Shown here: in pieces, positions 50,918 to 58,634 of the stretch
Position numbering within the stretch: position 1 is the stretch's first letter
How the letters are laid out: each line of letters opens with the position of its first letter
NCBI RefSeq assembly: GCF_018070045.1
Contig: NZ_JAGPYK010000017.1
Location: forward strand, 62,001 to 126,000
From: Micromonospora sp. U21
Lineage (GTDB): Bacteria > Actinomycetota > Actinomycetes > Mycobacteriales > Micromonosporaceae
Direction of reading: 5' to 3'
Length of the DNA: 64,000 bases
Made by a program: the position numbers and the translations under genes
The notes under the pieces: model-generated
Told to the model about the DNA's origin: nothing
The model's input: the letters and a program-made list of their open reading frames with translations, nothing else
Databases searched by the model: none

Positions 50918-52207
50918 TCAGAAGGCACCCTGAGTCTTTGCATCCTTCGTGAACTGCTCCCAGGCCTTCGCCTTGTCCGCCTGCCCGTTCTCGAACGCCC
51001 GCAGGGCCGGCTCGAGCGCGTTCTCCTTGACCGCCTGGTGCTTCGGGCCCAGGTGGATCGGCTGGATCTTGGCGACGCTGTCCCCGAAGATCTTGCCGGT
51101 CGGCGCGTTGCTGAAGTACTCGTTGGTGTAGCTGAGGAAGGCCTCGTTCTTCAGCGCCTCCAGGTTGGTGGGCAGCGGGCCCTTGGCCTTGAAGGCCTCC
51201 ACCTGGCTGGTGGCGCTCGTCAGGTACTCGGCGAGCTTCGCCGCCTCCTTCGGGTACTTGCTCTGCTCCGGAACCCCGAGCCACGAGCCGCCCCAGTTAC
51301 CGCCGCCACCCGGCACGGCGGCGACGTCCCACTTGCCCTTGTTGGCCGCACCGGAGTTGTCCGAGACGATGCCGAGCATCCAGGACGGGCAGAAGGTGGC
51401 CGCGAAGGTGCCCTGCTTGAAGCCACCCGACCACTCCGGCGACCAGGTCTGCGCCTTGGCGGAGATGTCCACCATCGAGGTGGCGGTCTCCCAGGCGTTC
51501 TTCACCGCGGGGCTGGTGTCCGCGATGATGTTGTTCTCCTTGTCGTAGAACAGATCACCGTTCCCCTGGAAGAGCACACCGTTGGAGACGGCGGTGATCG
51601 AGTCGATGAACGCCTTGCCGCCGCTACCCTGCTTGTACTTGAGGCCGGCCTCGTGGAAGCCCTTCCAGTCCGCCCAGAGCGCCGACACCTGGTCGCGCTC
51701 GGTGGGCAGGCCGGCCGCCTGGAACAGGTCCTTGCGGTAGCAGACGGCGAGGCTGCCGACGTCCGTCGGCAGGCCGATCAGCCGGCCGTCCGGCGCCTTG
51801 CCCAGCTCCCACTTCCAGGGCAGGTACTCCTTGGAGTGGTCAGCCACCAGCGGCGCGAGGTCGGCCCAGTTGCGCGGGTTGGCCTTGAACTCGTTGAGGA
51901 TGCCCTCTTCCAGGGCGATGACGTCCGCCGCGCCCTTGCCGGTGGCCAGGTAGCGGACCAGCTTCGGCCGGTACTCACCGAGCTGCGCGGTCTTACGCAG
52001 CTCGACCTTGATCCCGGTGTCCTTCTCGTACTGCTTGACGATCTCGTCGTAGCCGAACTCGCCGAAGGTGTCGACGACCAGCTTGGCCGGCTTCTCGCCG
52101 GCCGCCGGCTCATCGTCGTCGTTGCCGCAGGCTGCGAGACCGCCGATTGCGGTGATCGCGGCCAGGGCAGCGGCCGCCAGGCGGGTACGCCGCGTGGTGA
52201 CACTCAT
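50918..52207 (-). CDS. cebE: cellobiose-binding lipoprotein CebE
   Basis: A 429-residue extracellular solute-binding protein of the family 1 type. The signal peptide ends in lipobox GLAAC (lipid-anchored Cys about residue 27), and VVDTFGEFGYDEIVKQYEK begins the mature binding domain. The ATG at 52207 follows AGAGGGG. It captures cellobiose or cello-oligosaccharides for CebFG. The first gene of the operon, it has a TTGACA promoter flanked by two CebR-like operators. Confidence 0.92.
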   Translation of the reverse strand: MSVTTRRTRLAAAALAAITAIGGLAACGNDDDEPAAGEKPAKLVVDTFGEFGYDEIVKQYEKDTGIKVELRKTAQLGEYRPKLVRYLATGKGAADVIALEEGILNEFKANPRNWADLAPLVADHSKEYLPWKWELGKAPDGRLIGLPTDVGSLAVCYRKDLFQAAGLPTERDQVSALWADWKGFHEAGLKYKQGSGGKAFIDSITAVSNGVLFQGNGDLFYDKENNIIADTSPAVKNAWETATSMVDISAKAQTWSPEWSGGFKQGTFAATFCPSWMLGIVSDNSGAANKGKWDVAAVPGGGGNWGGSWLGVPEQSKYPKEAAKLAEYLTSATSQVEAFKAKGPLPTNLEALKNEAFLSYTNEYFSNAPTGKIFGDSVAKIQPIHLGPKHQAVKENALEPALRAFENGQADKAKAWEQFTKDAKTQGAF

Positions 52208-52329
52208 TCGCTGACCCCTCTTTCCGGTGGTGAGGCTGGGTGGTTGTGGTGGGGGGTGCTTGTCGCGCCGGGTCGGCGCCGGCGGTGCCGGCGGCCGGAC
52301 GGAGGAACGTGGGTGACCCGCGCCACCTC

Positions 52330-52343
52330 CGGGAGCGCTCCCA
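52330..52343. promoter_or_regulatory. CebR operator, promoter-overlapping, before cebE
   Basis: CGGGAGCGCTCCCA matches TGGGAGCGCTCCCA at 13 of 14 positions. It lies just downstream of the -10, over the expected transcription start. Confidence 0.85.
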
Positions 52344-52345
52344 TG

Positions 52346-52374
52346 AGATTGCCGGCGGGTAACGGGGGTGTCAA
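52346..52374 (-). promoter_or_regulatory. cebE promoter
   Basis: The minus strand has a perfect -35 TTGACA (52374-52369), 17 bases, then CAATCT (52351-52346). It is bracketed by the two operators. Confidence 0.6.
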
Positions 52375-52382
52375 TAGGGCGA

Positions 52383-52396
52383 TGGGAGCGTTCCCA
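52383..52396. promoter_or_regulatory. CebR operator, upstream site, before cebE
   Basis: TGGGAGCGTTCCCA matches the consensus at 13 of 14 positions. It lies upstream of the -35, centred 53 bases (about five helical turns) from the other site. Confidence 0.8.
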
Positions 52397-52503
52397 GATC
52401 GTTACCGCCATCGACCCCCAGGGGCAGGTAACCCGAAACGCGAGAATCCCGGCACCTTGGCCGGCGGCTCACCGTGGAGCCGCCGCGGCGGGTAACCGGG
52501 GGG

Positions 52504-53067
52504 TCAGCAGAAGCGGCGCAGCAGAGTGCCGGCGCGGTCGGCGTCGAAGCGGGACGGGTCGAACGTGGAGCCCGCCCAGTCGCGCAGCAGGGCCTGCGCC
52601 GGGTCGACGACGTCGGCCGGATCATCCTGACCGGAGAGCGCGACCAGCAGCGCCCGGTAGCCGGACGGGCCGCCGATGCCCTCCGGCGGGCAGGCCCGCT
52701 CGCCGTCCAGGCAGACCGGGTACCGCTCCTCCGGGTCGGCGGTCAGCGCGTCCTCGACCACCAGGTCGTGCTCCCACCAGTCGCCGAAGTCGTAGGTGTA
52801 GGTGAACCGGCTGCCCTTGCCGAGCACCGCGTCGAGCCGGACGTCCAGCTCGTCGTGCAACGCCAGCTCGCCGTCCGGGTCGGGCTCGCCGTACTGCACC
52901 GCGTCGATCTCGAACGAGTGCAGGTGACAGTCCCGCCAGCCCATCGCGTGTTGCACGACCCGGTGCAGCCGATCGAGCGTGTAGCCGGCCGGAACGAGCA
53001 CCCGGCGCCAGACCGGCGGACGGACGCCGGCGAGGGACATCTTCAGCTGGAAGATCTGACGCGGCAT
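52504..53067 (-). CDS. plasmid pRiA4b ORF-3 family protein
   Basis: A 187-residue protein with the family pattern: FQLKMSLAGVRPPVWRRVLV at the N terminus, LHRVVQHAMGWRDCHLHSFE, and FTYTYDFGDWWEHDLVVE in the middle. The family is named after a plasmid open reading frame and has no proven function; members occur on mobile elements but also on chromosomes. The ATG at 53067 has GGGAGG upstream. It is divergent from the small Cys-rich gene. Confidence 0.82.
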   Translation of the reverse strand: MPRQIFQLKMSLAGVRPPVWRRVLVPAGYTLDRLHRVVQHAMGWRDCHLHSFEIDAVQYGEPDPDGELALHDELDVRLDAVLGKGSRFTYTYDFGDWWEHDLVVEDALTADPEERYPVCLDGERACPPEGIGGPSGYRALLVALSGQDDPADVVDPAQALLRDWAGSTFDPSRFDADRAGTLLRRFC

Positions 53068-53089
53068 GCTGTCCTGTCCTCCCGCGGCT

Positions 53090-53095
53090 TAGGCT
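53090..53095 (+). promoter_or_regulatory. -10 element, leaderless start of Cys-rich small gene
   Basis: TAGGCT lies six bases before the ATG at 53102, with no ribosome site. Confidence 0.5.
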
Positions 53096-53101
53096 GCCAG
53101 C

Positions 53102-53221
53102 ATGATCTGCCGAGCGTGCCGGGCCCGGCGACACGACGACTGCCCGGGCCGGAACTGGTGCGACTGCCAGCACCGTACCGCCCGACCGACCCCTCCGGTC
53201 ACCGGTCCGGCCAGCGAATGA
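53102..53221 (+). CDS. 39-residue Cys-rich small protein
   Basis: The frame encodes MICRACRARRHDDCPGRNWC then DCQHRT, a C-x2-C-x7-C-x5-C-x-C pattern suited to zinc or iron-sulfur binding, with a basic middle and a Pro/Thr tail. It is not assigned to a family. Support comes from a -10 (TAGGCT) six bases before the ATG and an ATGA overlap with the pyrimidine reductase start, so it would be the first gene of a coupled pair. It could also be only a translated leader for the reductase. Confidence 0.55.
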   Translation: MICRACRARRHDDCPGRNWCDCQHRTARPTPPVTGPASE

Positions 53222-53964
53222 CCGTCGGAATTCCGATCCGGCAGCTCTGGCCCGAGCCGTCGGCGCTGCCGCTCGACGACGCCGCGCTGACCGCGCTCTA
53301 CGGCCGCGCCGACCGGCCCCACCTGCGGGTCAACTTCGTCACCAGCCTGGACGGCGCGGTCAGCGTGGACGGCTACTCCGCCGGGCTCTCCGGCGAGCCC
53401 GACAAGCGGGTCTTCAGTCTGCTGCGAATGCTCTGCGACGCGCTGGTGGTGGCCGCCGGCACGCTTCGCCACGAGGGCTACCGCGCGGTCCGGCTCAACG
53501 AGCGCCGCCGCGCCTGGCGCCGCGAGCACGGGCTGGCCGAGTACCCGACGCTGGTCGTCGTCTCCGGCTCGCTCAACCTGGACCCGGCGCAGGCCGCTTT
53601 CGCCGACGCGCCCGTCCGGCCGGTGGTGCTCACCCACGCCGGTGTCGACCCACCACCGGGGCTGACTGACGTCGCCGACGTGGTGCGCTGCGGCACCGAC
53701 CGGGTCGACCTGGCCGCCGGCCTCGACGAGCTGCGCCGGCGCGGGCTGTCGCAACTGCTGTGCGAGGGTGGCCCGCACCTGTTCGGCGCGCTCGCCGGCG
53801 CCGACCTGGTTGACGAGCTGTGCCTCACCCTCTCGCCGCTGCTCGCCGGCCCCGGACCGGGCCGGATCACCGCGGGAGACGCCACGCAACCCCGACAGCT
53901 CCCGCTACGGCACGTGCTCGCAGCCGACGACGGCGTCCTCATGCTCCGCCACGCCCGCGACTGA
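53218..53964 (+). CDS. pyrimidine reductase family protein (RibD C-terminal domain)
   Basis: A 248-residue dihydrofolate-reductase-fold protein. LRVNFVTSLDGAVSVDGYSA is the RibD-C N-terminal pattern, ALVVAAGTLRHEGYRAVR a nucleotide-site motif and LLCEGGPHLFGALAGADLVD the C-terminal signature. It would reduce a pyrimidine intermediate as in riboflavin synthesis, but it lacks the deaminase half and no rib genes are near, so the true substrate is uncertain. The ATG at 53218 overlaps the stop of the Cys-rich gene by four bases. Confidence 0.85.
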   Translation: MTVGIPIRQLWPEPSALPLDDAALTALYGRADRPHLRVNFVTSLDGAVSVDGYSAGLSGEPDKRVFSLLRMLCDALVVAAGTLRHEGYRAVRLNERRRAWRREHGLAEYPTLVVVSGSLNLDPAQAAFADAPVRPVVLTHAGVDPPPGLTDVADVVRCGTDRVDLAAGLDELRRRGLSQLLCEGGPHLFGALAGADLVDELCLTLSPLLAGPGPGRITAGDATQPRQLPLRHVLAADDGVLMLRHARD

Positions 53965-54126
53965 AACCCGAGTCGGCAACGGCCTGTCGCCGACCAGGCA
54001 CCTAGCGTCGCGTGTGTGACCAGTGATGGTGTCGTCCGCCGCGTCGCATGGCAACCTGTCGTACTCCTCGGGCAGGATGCACGTCATGCGCCTCGACCGT
54101 GAAGCCCGACCGACCCGAGTCGCCCG

Positions 54127-55878
54127 ATGACCGACGCCGGCCTCGACAGCCCGGGCGAGCCGGTCGGCCGGGTGCTGGGCACCGCCGACGCCACCCCGTT
54201 GCAGTTCTGGACGGCCGTGGCCCCCGGCAGTTACCTCCAGCTCGACGACGTGGTGGTCACGCGGCGTGAGCTGCCGGACCGGGAGCCGGTGACGATCGCC
54301 GGGGTGGTCACCCAGGTCCGGGCCCGGCACGAGGGCGCCCAGTTCGACTCCGACGTCTTCGCCATCGCCGACGGCACGCTGCCCGCGCAGGTGCAGGAGG
54401 CGGCCGAGGTGACCACCACCCGGGTCGATCCGGAGCTCTACGTGCCGCCGACGCCGGGGGCGGTGGTGCACCGGGCCGAGGGCGACGCCCGCGCCCGGGC
54501 GCTGCACTTCGACCGGATGGAGCGGCGCATCCCGATGGGGATGGGTCGCGACGGGGTGCCGGTCTACCTCAACGCCGACTTCCTCGACGGCAGCCGGGGC
54601 GCACACGTCTCCATCTCCGGCATCTCCGGCGTGGCCACCAAGACCAGCTTCGCCACCTTCCTGCTCTACTCGGTCTTCCGCTCCGGGGTGCTGGGCGGCG
54701 ACGCGGTCAACGCCAAGGCGCTGATCTTCAACGTCAAGGGCGAGGATCTGCTCTTCCTCGACCATCCCAACACCCGGCTCGACGAGCCCACCCGCGCGGC
54801 GTACGCGAAACTCGGCCTGACCGCGGGCGCCTTCCCCGACGTGCGGGTGTACGCCCCGCCCCGGGTAGGCGACTCCGCCGGCACGCCGGACGTGAGCAGC
54901 CGGCTCACCGGCGTGGACGCCTTCTACTGGACGCTGAGCGAGTTCTGCGCCGACCGGCTGCTGCCGTACGTCTTCGCCGACGCCGACGACGAGCGCCAGC
55001 AGTACACGATGGTCGTCCACTCGGTCGCCGCGCACCTGGCCCGCTACGCCCAGCCCGCCGACGGCGGGGTGAGCATCGACGGCGTCCGCCTCGGCTCCTA
55101 CGGCGACCTGGTCGACCACATCGTCGACCAGCTCAACGACGACGAGACCCGCTCCGACTGGGCGGGCAGCGCGGTCGGTCTGGGCACCGTCAACGCCTTC
55201 GCCCGGCGGCTGATCGGCAGCAAGAAGGACCTTGCCCGGCTGATCCGTGGCGACCTGGCCACCCGCCGCCCGCACTCGATCAACACCAGCGAGTCCGCGC
55301 AGGTCACGGTGGTCGACCTGCACAACCTTCCGGACCGCGCCCAGCGGTTCGTGGTCGGCGTGACGCTCAAGAGCGAGTTCGAGCGCAAGGAGAAGTCCGG
55401 CACCGCCAAGCCGCTGCTCTTCGTCGTCCTCGACGAGCTCAACAAGTACGCCCCCCGCGACGGGTCCTCGCCGATCAAGGAGGTGCTGCTGGACATCGCC
55501 GAGCGGGGCCGCTCGCTCGGGGTGATCCTGATCGGCGCCCAGCAGACGGCGAGCGAGGTGGAGCGGCGGATCGTCACCAACTCGGCGATCCGGGTGGTCG
55601 GCCGGCTCGACCCGGCCGAGGCCTCCCGCCCCGAGTACGGTTTCCTACCACCGGCGCAGCGGCAACGGGCGCTGCTGGCCAAGCCGGGCACCATGTTCGT
55701 CAACCAGCCCGACATCCCGGTGCCGCTCTGCCTGGAGTTCCCGTTCCCGGCCTGGGCCACCCGCGTCTCCGAGGCGGGCCGCGCGCCATCGGAGACGCTG
55801 CGCTCGATCACCCAGTCCGCCGACCCGTTCGCCGTCGTGGGCTCCGGCGGCGGCACCGACGACGACATTCCGTTCTAG
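54127..55878 (+). CDS. HerA-like DNA translocase ATPase
   Basis: A 583-residue ATPase. An N-terminal beta-barrel (HAS-like, residues 10-125) precedes a RecA-type HerA/FtsK domain. The P-loop region is SISGISGVATKTSFATFLLY near residue 165: Lys-Thr is kept, but the Gly normally before Lys is Thr. Walker B is LFVVLDELNKYAP near 440. GAQQTASEVERRIVTNSAIR and VVGRLDPAE are the late HerA sensor motifs. HerA forms hexameric rings that pump DNA to NurA with Mre11-Rad50. It is first in an operon with sbcD, sbcC and a NurA-like gene, the same set as in archaea. Confidence 0.78.
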   Translation: MTDAGLDSPGEPVGRVLGTADATPLQFWTAVAPGSYLQLDDVVVTRRELPDREPVTIAGVVTQVRARHEGAQFDSDVFAIADGTLPAQVQEAAEVTTTRVDPELYVPPTPGAVVHRAEGDARARALHFDRMERRIPMGMGRDGVPVYLNADFLDGSRGAHVSISGISGVATKTSFATFLLYSVFRSGVLGGDAVNAKALIFNVKGEDLLFLDHPNTRLDEPTRAAYAKLGLTAGAFPDVRVYAPPRVGDSAGTPDVSSRLTGVDAFYWTLSEFCADRLLPYVFADADDERQQYTMVVHSVAAHLARYAQPADGGVSIDGVRLGSYGDLVDHIVDQLNDDETRSDWAGSAVGLGTVNAFARRLIGSKKDLARLIRGDLATRRPHSINTSESAQVTVVDLHNLPDRAQRFVVGVTLKSEFERKEKSGTAKPLLFVVLDELNKYAPRDGSSPIKEVLLDIAERGRSLGVILIGAQQTASEVERRIVTNSAIRVVGRLDPAEASRPEYGFLPPAQRQRALLAKPGTMFVNQPDIPVPLCLEFPFPAWATRVSEAGRAPSETLRSITQSADPFAVVGSGGGTDDDIPF

Positions 55879-55889
55879 GGGCGGCCCGG

Positions 55890-55916
55890 TGAGTCCCGCA
55901 GTCGCGCAGCACGGAA
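55890..55916 (+). repeat. degenerate fragment of the 59-bp repeat
   Basis: GTGAGTCCCGCAGTCGCG and then CGGAAGG resemble the ends of the 59-bp unit (GTGAG, CCCCGCAGTCGCGAAC, GAAAGG) with the middle deleted. It lies between the HerA-like stop and the sbcD start. Confidence 0.5.
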
Positions 55917-55926
55917 GGCAGCCACG

Positions 55927-57072
55927 GTGAAGATCCTGCACACCTCGGACTGGCACGTCGGCAAGGTGCTCAAGGGGCAGTCCCGGGCCGAGGAACACAA
56001 GGCCGTGCTGGCCGGGGTGATCGACATCGCCCGGGCCGAGCAGCCGGACCTGGTCATCGTCGCCGGTGACCTCTACGACACCGCCGCGCCCACCTCCGAG
56101 GCGACCCGGCTGGTCACCCGGGCGCTGACCGCGCTGCGCCGCACCGGCGCGGACGTGGTCGCGATCGGCGGCAATCACGACAACGGCCCGGCGCTGGACG
56201 CGCTGCGGCCGTGGGCGGAGGCCGCCGGCATCACGCTGCGCGGCGGGGTACGGGAAAATCCGGACGAGCACGTGATCGACGGCACCACCGCCGGTGGAGA
56301 GCGGTGGCAGCTGGCCGCGCTGCCGTTCCTGTCCCAGCGGTACGCGGTGCGCGCCCTGGAGATGTACGAGCTGACCGCCGCCGAGGCCAACCAGACGTAC
56401 GCCGACCACCTGGGCCGGGTGCTGGGTCGGCTCACCGAGGGCTTCACCGAGCCGGACCGGGTGCACCTGGTCACCGCGCACCTGACCGTGACCGGCGCGA
56501 CCACCGGCGGCGGCGAGCGGGACGCGCACACCGTGCTCGGCTACGCCGTGCCGGCCACCGTCTTCCCGGCCACCGCGCACTACGTGGCGCTGGGCCACCT
56601 GCACCGGGCGCAGCGGGTCATCGGCCCCTGCCCGGTGCGCTACAGCGGCAGTCCGCTCGCGGTGGATTTCGGCGAGCAGGAGAACGTCCCCTCCGTGACG
56701 CTGGTCGAGGTGACCGCCAGCACCGCCGCCCGGGTCCGCGAGGTGCCGGTGACCGCTGCGAGCGCGCTACGCACCGTGCGGGGCACCCTGGCCCAGCTCG
56801 CCGAGATCGAGGCGCCGGACGCCTGGCTGCGGGTGTACGTGCGGGAGCAGCCCCGCGCCGGCCTGCGCGAGGAGATCCAGGAGCTGCTCCCCCGTGCCCT
56901 GGAGATCCGGATCGACCCGGAGCTGCTCGCCGCGCCGGGCAGTGGCGCCCGCATCGCGCAACGCTCGGGGCGCTCGCCCCGGGAGCTGTTCGCCGACTAC
57001 CTGGACAGCCGGGGGCACGCCGACGAGGGCGTCCGGGAACTCTTCGACGAGCTCTTCGAGGAGGTCGACTAG
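55927..57072 (+). CDS. sbcD: DNA repair exonuclease SbcD (Mre11 homologue)
   Basis: A 381-residue metallophosphoesterase nuclease. Motif I is HTSDWHVGK near residue 5, motif II VAGDLYDTAAP, motif III GGNHDNG, with later metal-site HLHRA and VTAHLTVTG. It is the catalytic partner of SbcC, opening hairpins and processing double-strand breaks. The GTG/ATG region starts 48 bases after the HerA-like gene. The TAG stop is followed directly by the TnpB element, which separates it from sbcC; the length is normal, so the insertion spared the coding sequence. Confidence 0.93.
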   Translation: MKILHTSDWHVGKVLKGQSRAEEHKAVLAGVIDIARAEQPDLVIVAGDLYDTAAPTSEATRLVTRALTALRRTGADVVAIGGNHDNGPALDALRPWAEAAGITLRGGVRENPDEHVIDGTTAGGERWQLAALPFLSQRYAVRALEMYELTAAEANQTYADHLGRVLGRLTEGFTEPDRVHLVTAHLTVTGATTGGGERDAHTVLGYAVPATVFPATAHYVALGHLHRAQRVIGPCPVRYSGSPLAVDFGEQENVPSVTLVEVTASTAARVREVPVTAASALRTVRGTLAQLAEIEAPDAWLRVYVREQPRAGLREEIQELLPRALEIRIDPELLAAPGSGARIAQRSGRSPRELFADYLDSRGHADEGVRELFDELFEEVD

Positions 57073-58633
57073 TTGTCGACTATCCCTGATCTGCGGACCC
57101 GCTGGCGGTCATGCGCACGTTCAGCGACGGCCATGCCTGTTCCGCCGCCGCACGAAAGCGATCAAGGACAAGCTCTTACGGCCGCGAGAGGCCGACGGTG
57201 AAAGTTACCCGAATCGCGTACTCGACAGCCCTCAACCGGGGTAAGTATGCGGAGTTGGTGGAGCAGGCTCGCCGGTTGGGTCGGGTGCGCAGCGAGGTGT
57301 GGCAGCGGTACGGGTCGGTCGTCGGCGTCGGGTCAGGATTGACGGACCGGCGGGTGCGGGATCGGTGGTTAGCCGACGGCACCCACGAGCGGTTCGGTGT
57401 GTTGGCAAACGCCTGGAAGGAAACCGTCCGCGACACCATGGCCGACATCGGAGCCAGCATGGCGGCGGCCACGGCGCAGGTCCGCCGGGCGATCGGCCGT
57501 CGAACGAGCGATCCGACCGAGCGCAAGCGGATGCTGACCGCGCTGAGGGCTAACCGTTGGGCGGTTGATCCGTTCCTGGCTCGACAGATGCGCAAGCACT
57601 GGAAACGTGGTCGCAACCGCACGCACGACCAGATCGTGGTACGCGCTGACCAGTACAACGTCGCCGCTGACGCACGTGGCAACCTGTGGCTCGCAATTCC
57701 TGGCCTGCAACGTCGCAGATTGATCAGGATTCCGTTGTCCACGATCGTCGCTCCGACTGGCACGCTGCGGCTGATTCTGCGGGCCGGTCGGGTGGAGGTG
57801 CACTATCAGACCGACGCGTCGCAGCTGCGCTCGTCGCAGCGCCCGTGCGGCGGACGTACGATCGGCGTCGACAAGGGCTACACCGAAGCCTTGACCGATT
57901 CCGACGGTGATCAACACGGCAGGTTTCTCGGTGAAATTCTTTCCAGCGAGTCGGATCGATTGAAGGAACGTAACCGGCGTCGGGCGCAACTGCGCTCGAT
58001 CGCGAACAACGCCGCCTCGCGTGGTGACCAGACGAAAGCACACCGGATCCGGTGCAACAACCTCGGCACCGTCAAGCGGGACCGGCAGGCTGCCCGCCAT
58101 CGCGCACGGGTCCGCACAGAAATCTTCACTGCTGTGCACCGAGTCGTCGACAAGGCCGCAACCGTCATCGCCGAAGACCTCACCAAGCGCTTCGCCGGGC
58201 GCAAGACGTTTGGCAAGAATGTCAACCGGCGCCTCGCCGCGTGGACCAAAGGAGTCACCGCCGAGGCGCTAACGAACGTGTCGGAGCGCAGAGGTTCTGC
58301 GCTCGTACACGTCAACGCCGCCTACACCTCACAAGCCTGTCACCGCTGCGGCAGCCTTCGCCGACGTAGCGGGGATCGGCTTTACTGCAGCCCGTGCGGG
58401 GTGGTGTGGCAGGCCGACGTGAACGCCGCGATCAACATCCTGCAACGAGCAGTCGATCCCGACATCGCACTGCACACCCCACATTACCGGGTGAAGCAGA
58501 TCTTGCAGGACCGGACTGATCGCCACCGGACCAGACTGCCGGTCCAGGACTCCAGCCCGGCTACCACCGAGCGGAGAGCGAAACATCCGAACTGCTCGGC
58601 GACGAGCAACAGTAGGAAGCAGGTCGATCGCTG
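57073..58633 (+). mobile_element. solitary TnpB element between sbcD and sbcC (ends approximate)
   Basis: About 1.56 kb separates two genes that should be adjacent; it holds a complete tnpB and no tnpA. Codon use is visibly less GC-biased than in the flanking genes. GTCGACTA is repeated 11 bases apart at 57062 and 57073 at the left junction. Near the right end GGACC/GGTCC arms (58527-58545) could be part of an omega-type RNA overlapping the tnpB 3' end. IS605/IS607-type elements make no target duplication, so exact ends cannot be fixed by eye. Confidence 0.65.
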
Positions 58634-58634
58634 A
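57198..58634 (+). CDS. tnpB: TnpB family RNA-guided endonuclease
   Basis: A 478-residue TnpB, ancestor-type of Cas12. The RuvC-like catalytic residues are present: Asp in GVDKGYTEALTD (about 224), Glu in VIAEDLTKRF (about 326) and Asp in QADVNAAINIL (about 406), with a CxxC-CxxC zinc finger (CHRCG and CSPCG) between the last two. The N-terminal 190 residues (STALNRGKYAELVEQARRLG; HERFGVLANAWKETVRDTMA) differ from classic IS605 TnpB. The GTG at 57198 has GAGAGG upstream. The stop overlaps the sbcC ATG (TGATG), so tnpB translation now feeds sbcC. Confidence 0.85.
   Translation: MKVTRIAYSTALNRGKYAELVEQARRLGRVRSEVWQRYGSVVGVGSGLTDRRVRDRWLADGTHERFGVLANAWKETVRDTMADIGASMAAATAQVRRAIGRRTSDPTERKRMLTALRANRWAVDPFLARQMRKHWKRGRNRTHDQIVVRADQYNVAADARGNLWLAIPGLQRRRLIRIPLSTIVAPTGTLRLILRAGRVEVHYQTDASQLRSSQRPCGGRTIGVDKGYTEALTDSDGDQHGRFLGEILSSESDRLKERNRRRAQLRSIANNAASRGDQTKAHRIRCNNLGTVKRDRQAARHRARVRTEIFTAVHRVVDKAATVIAEDLTKRFAGRKTFGKNVNRRLAAWTKGVTAEALTNVSERRGSALVHVNAAYTSQACHRCGSLRRRSGDRLYCSPCGVVWQADVNAAINILQRAVDPDIALHTPHYRVKQILQDRTDRHRTRLPVQDSSPATTERRAKHPNCSATSNSRKQVDR

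Noticed and set aside
57062..57081. The repeated GTCGACTA as a target-site duplication of the TnpB element
   Set aside because: Both copies lie at the left end only, 11 bases apart; no copy was seen at the right end, and this transposon class does not duplicate its target.
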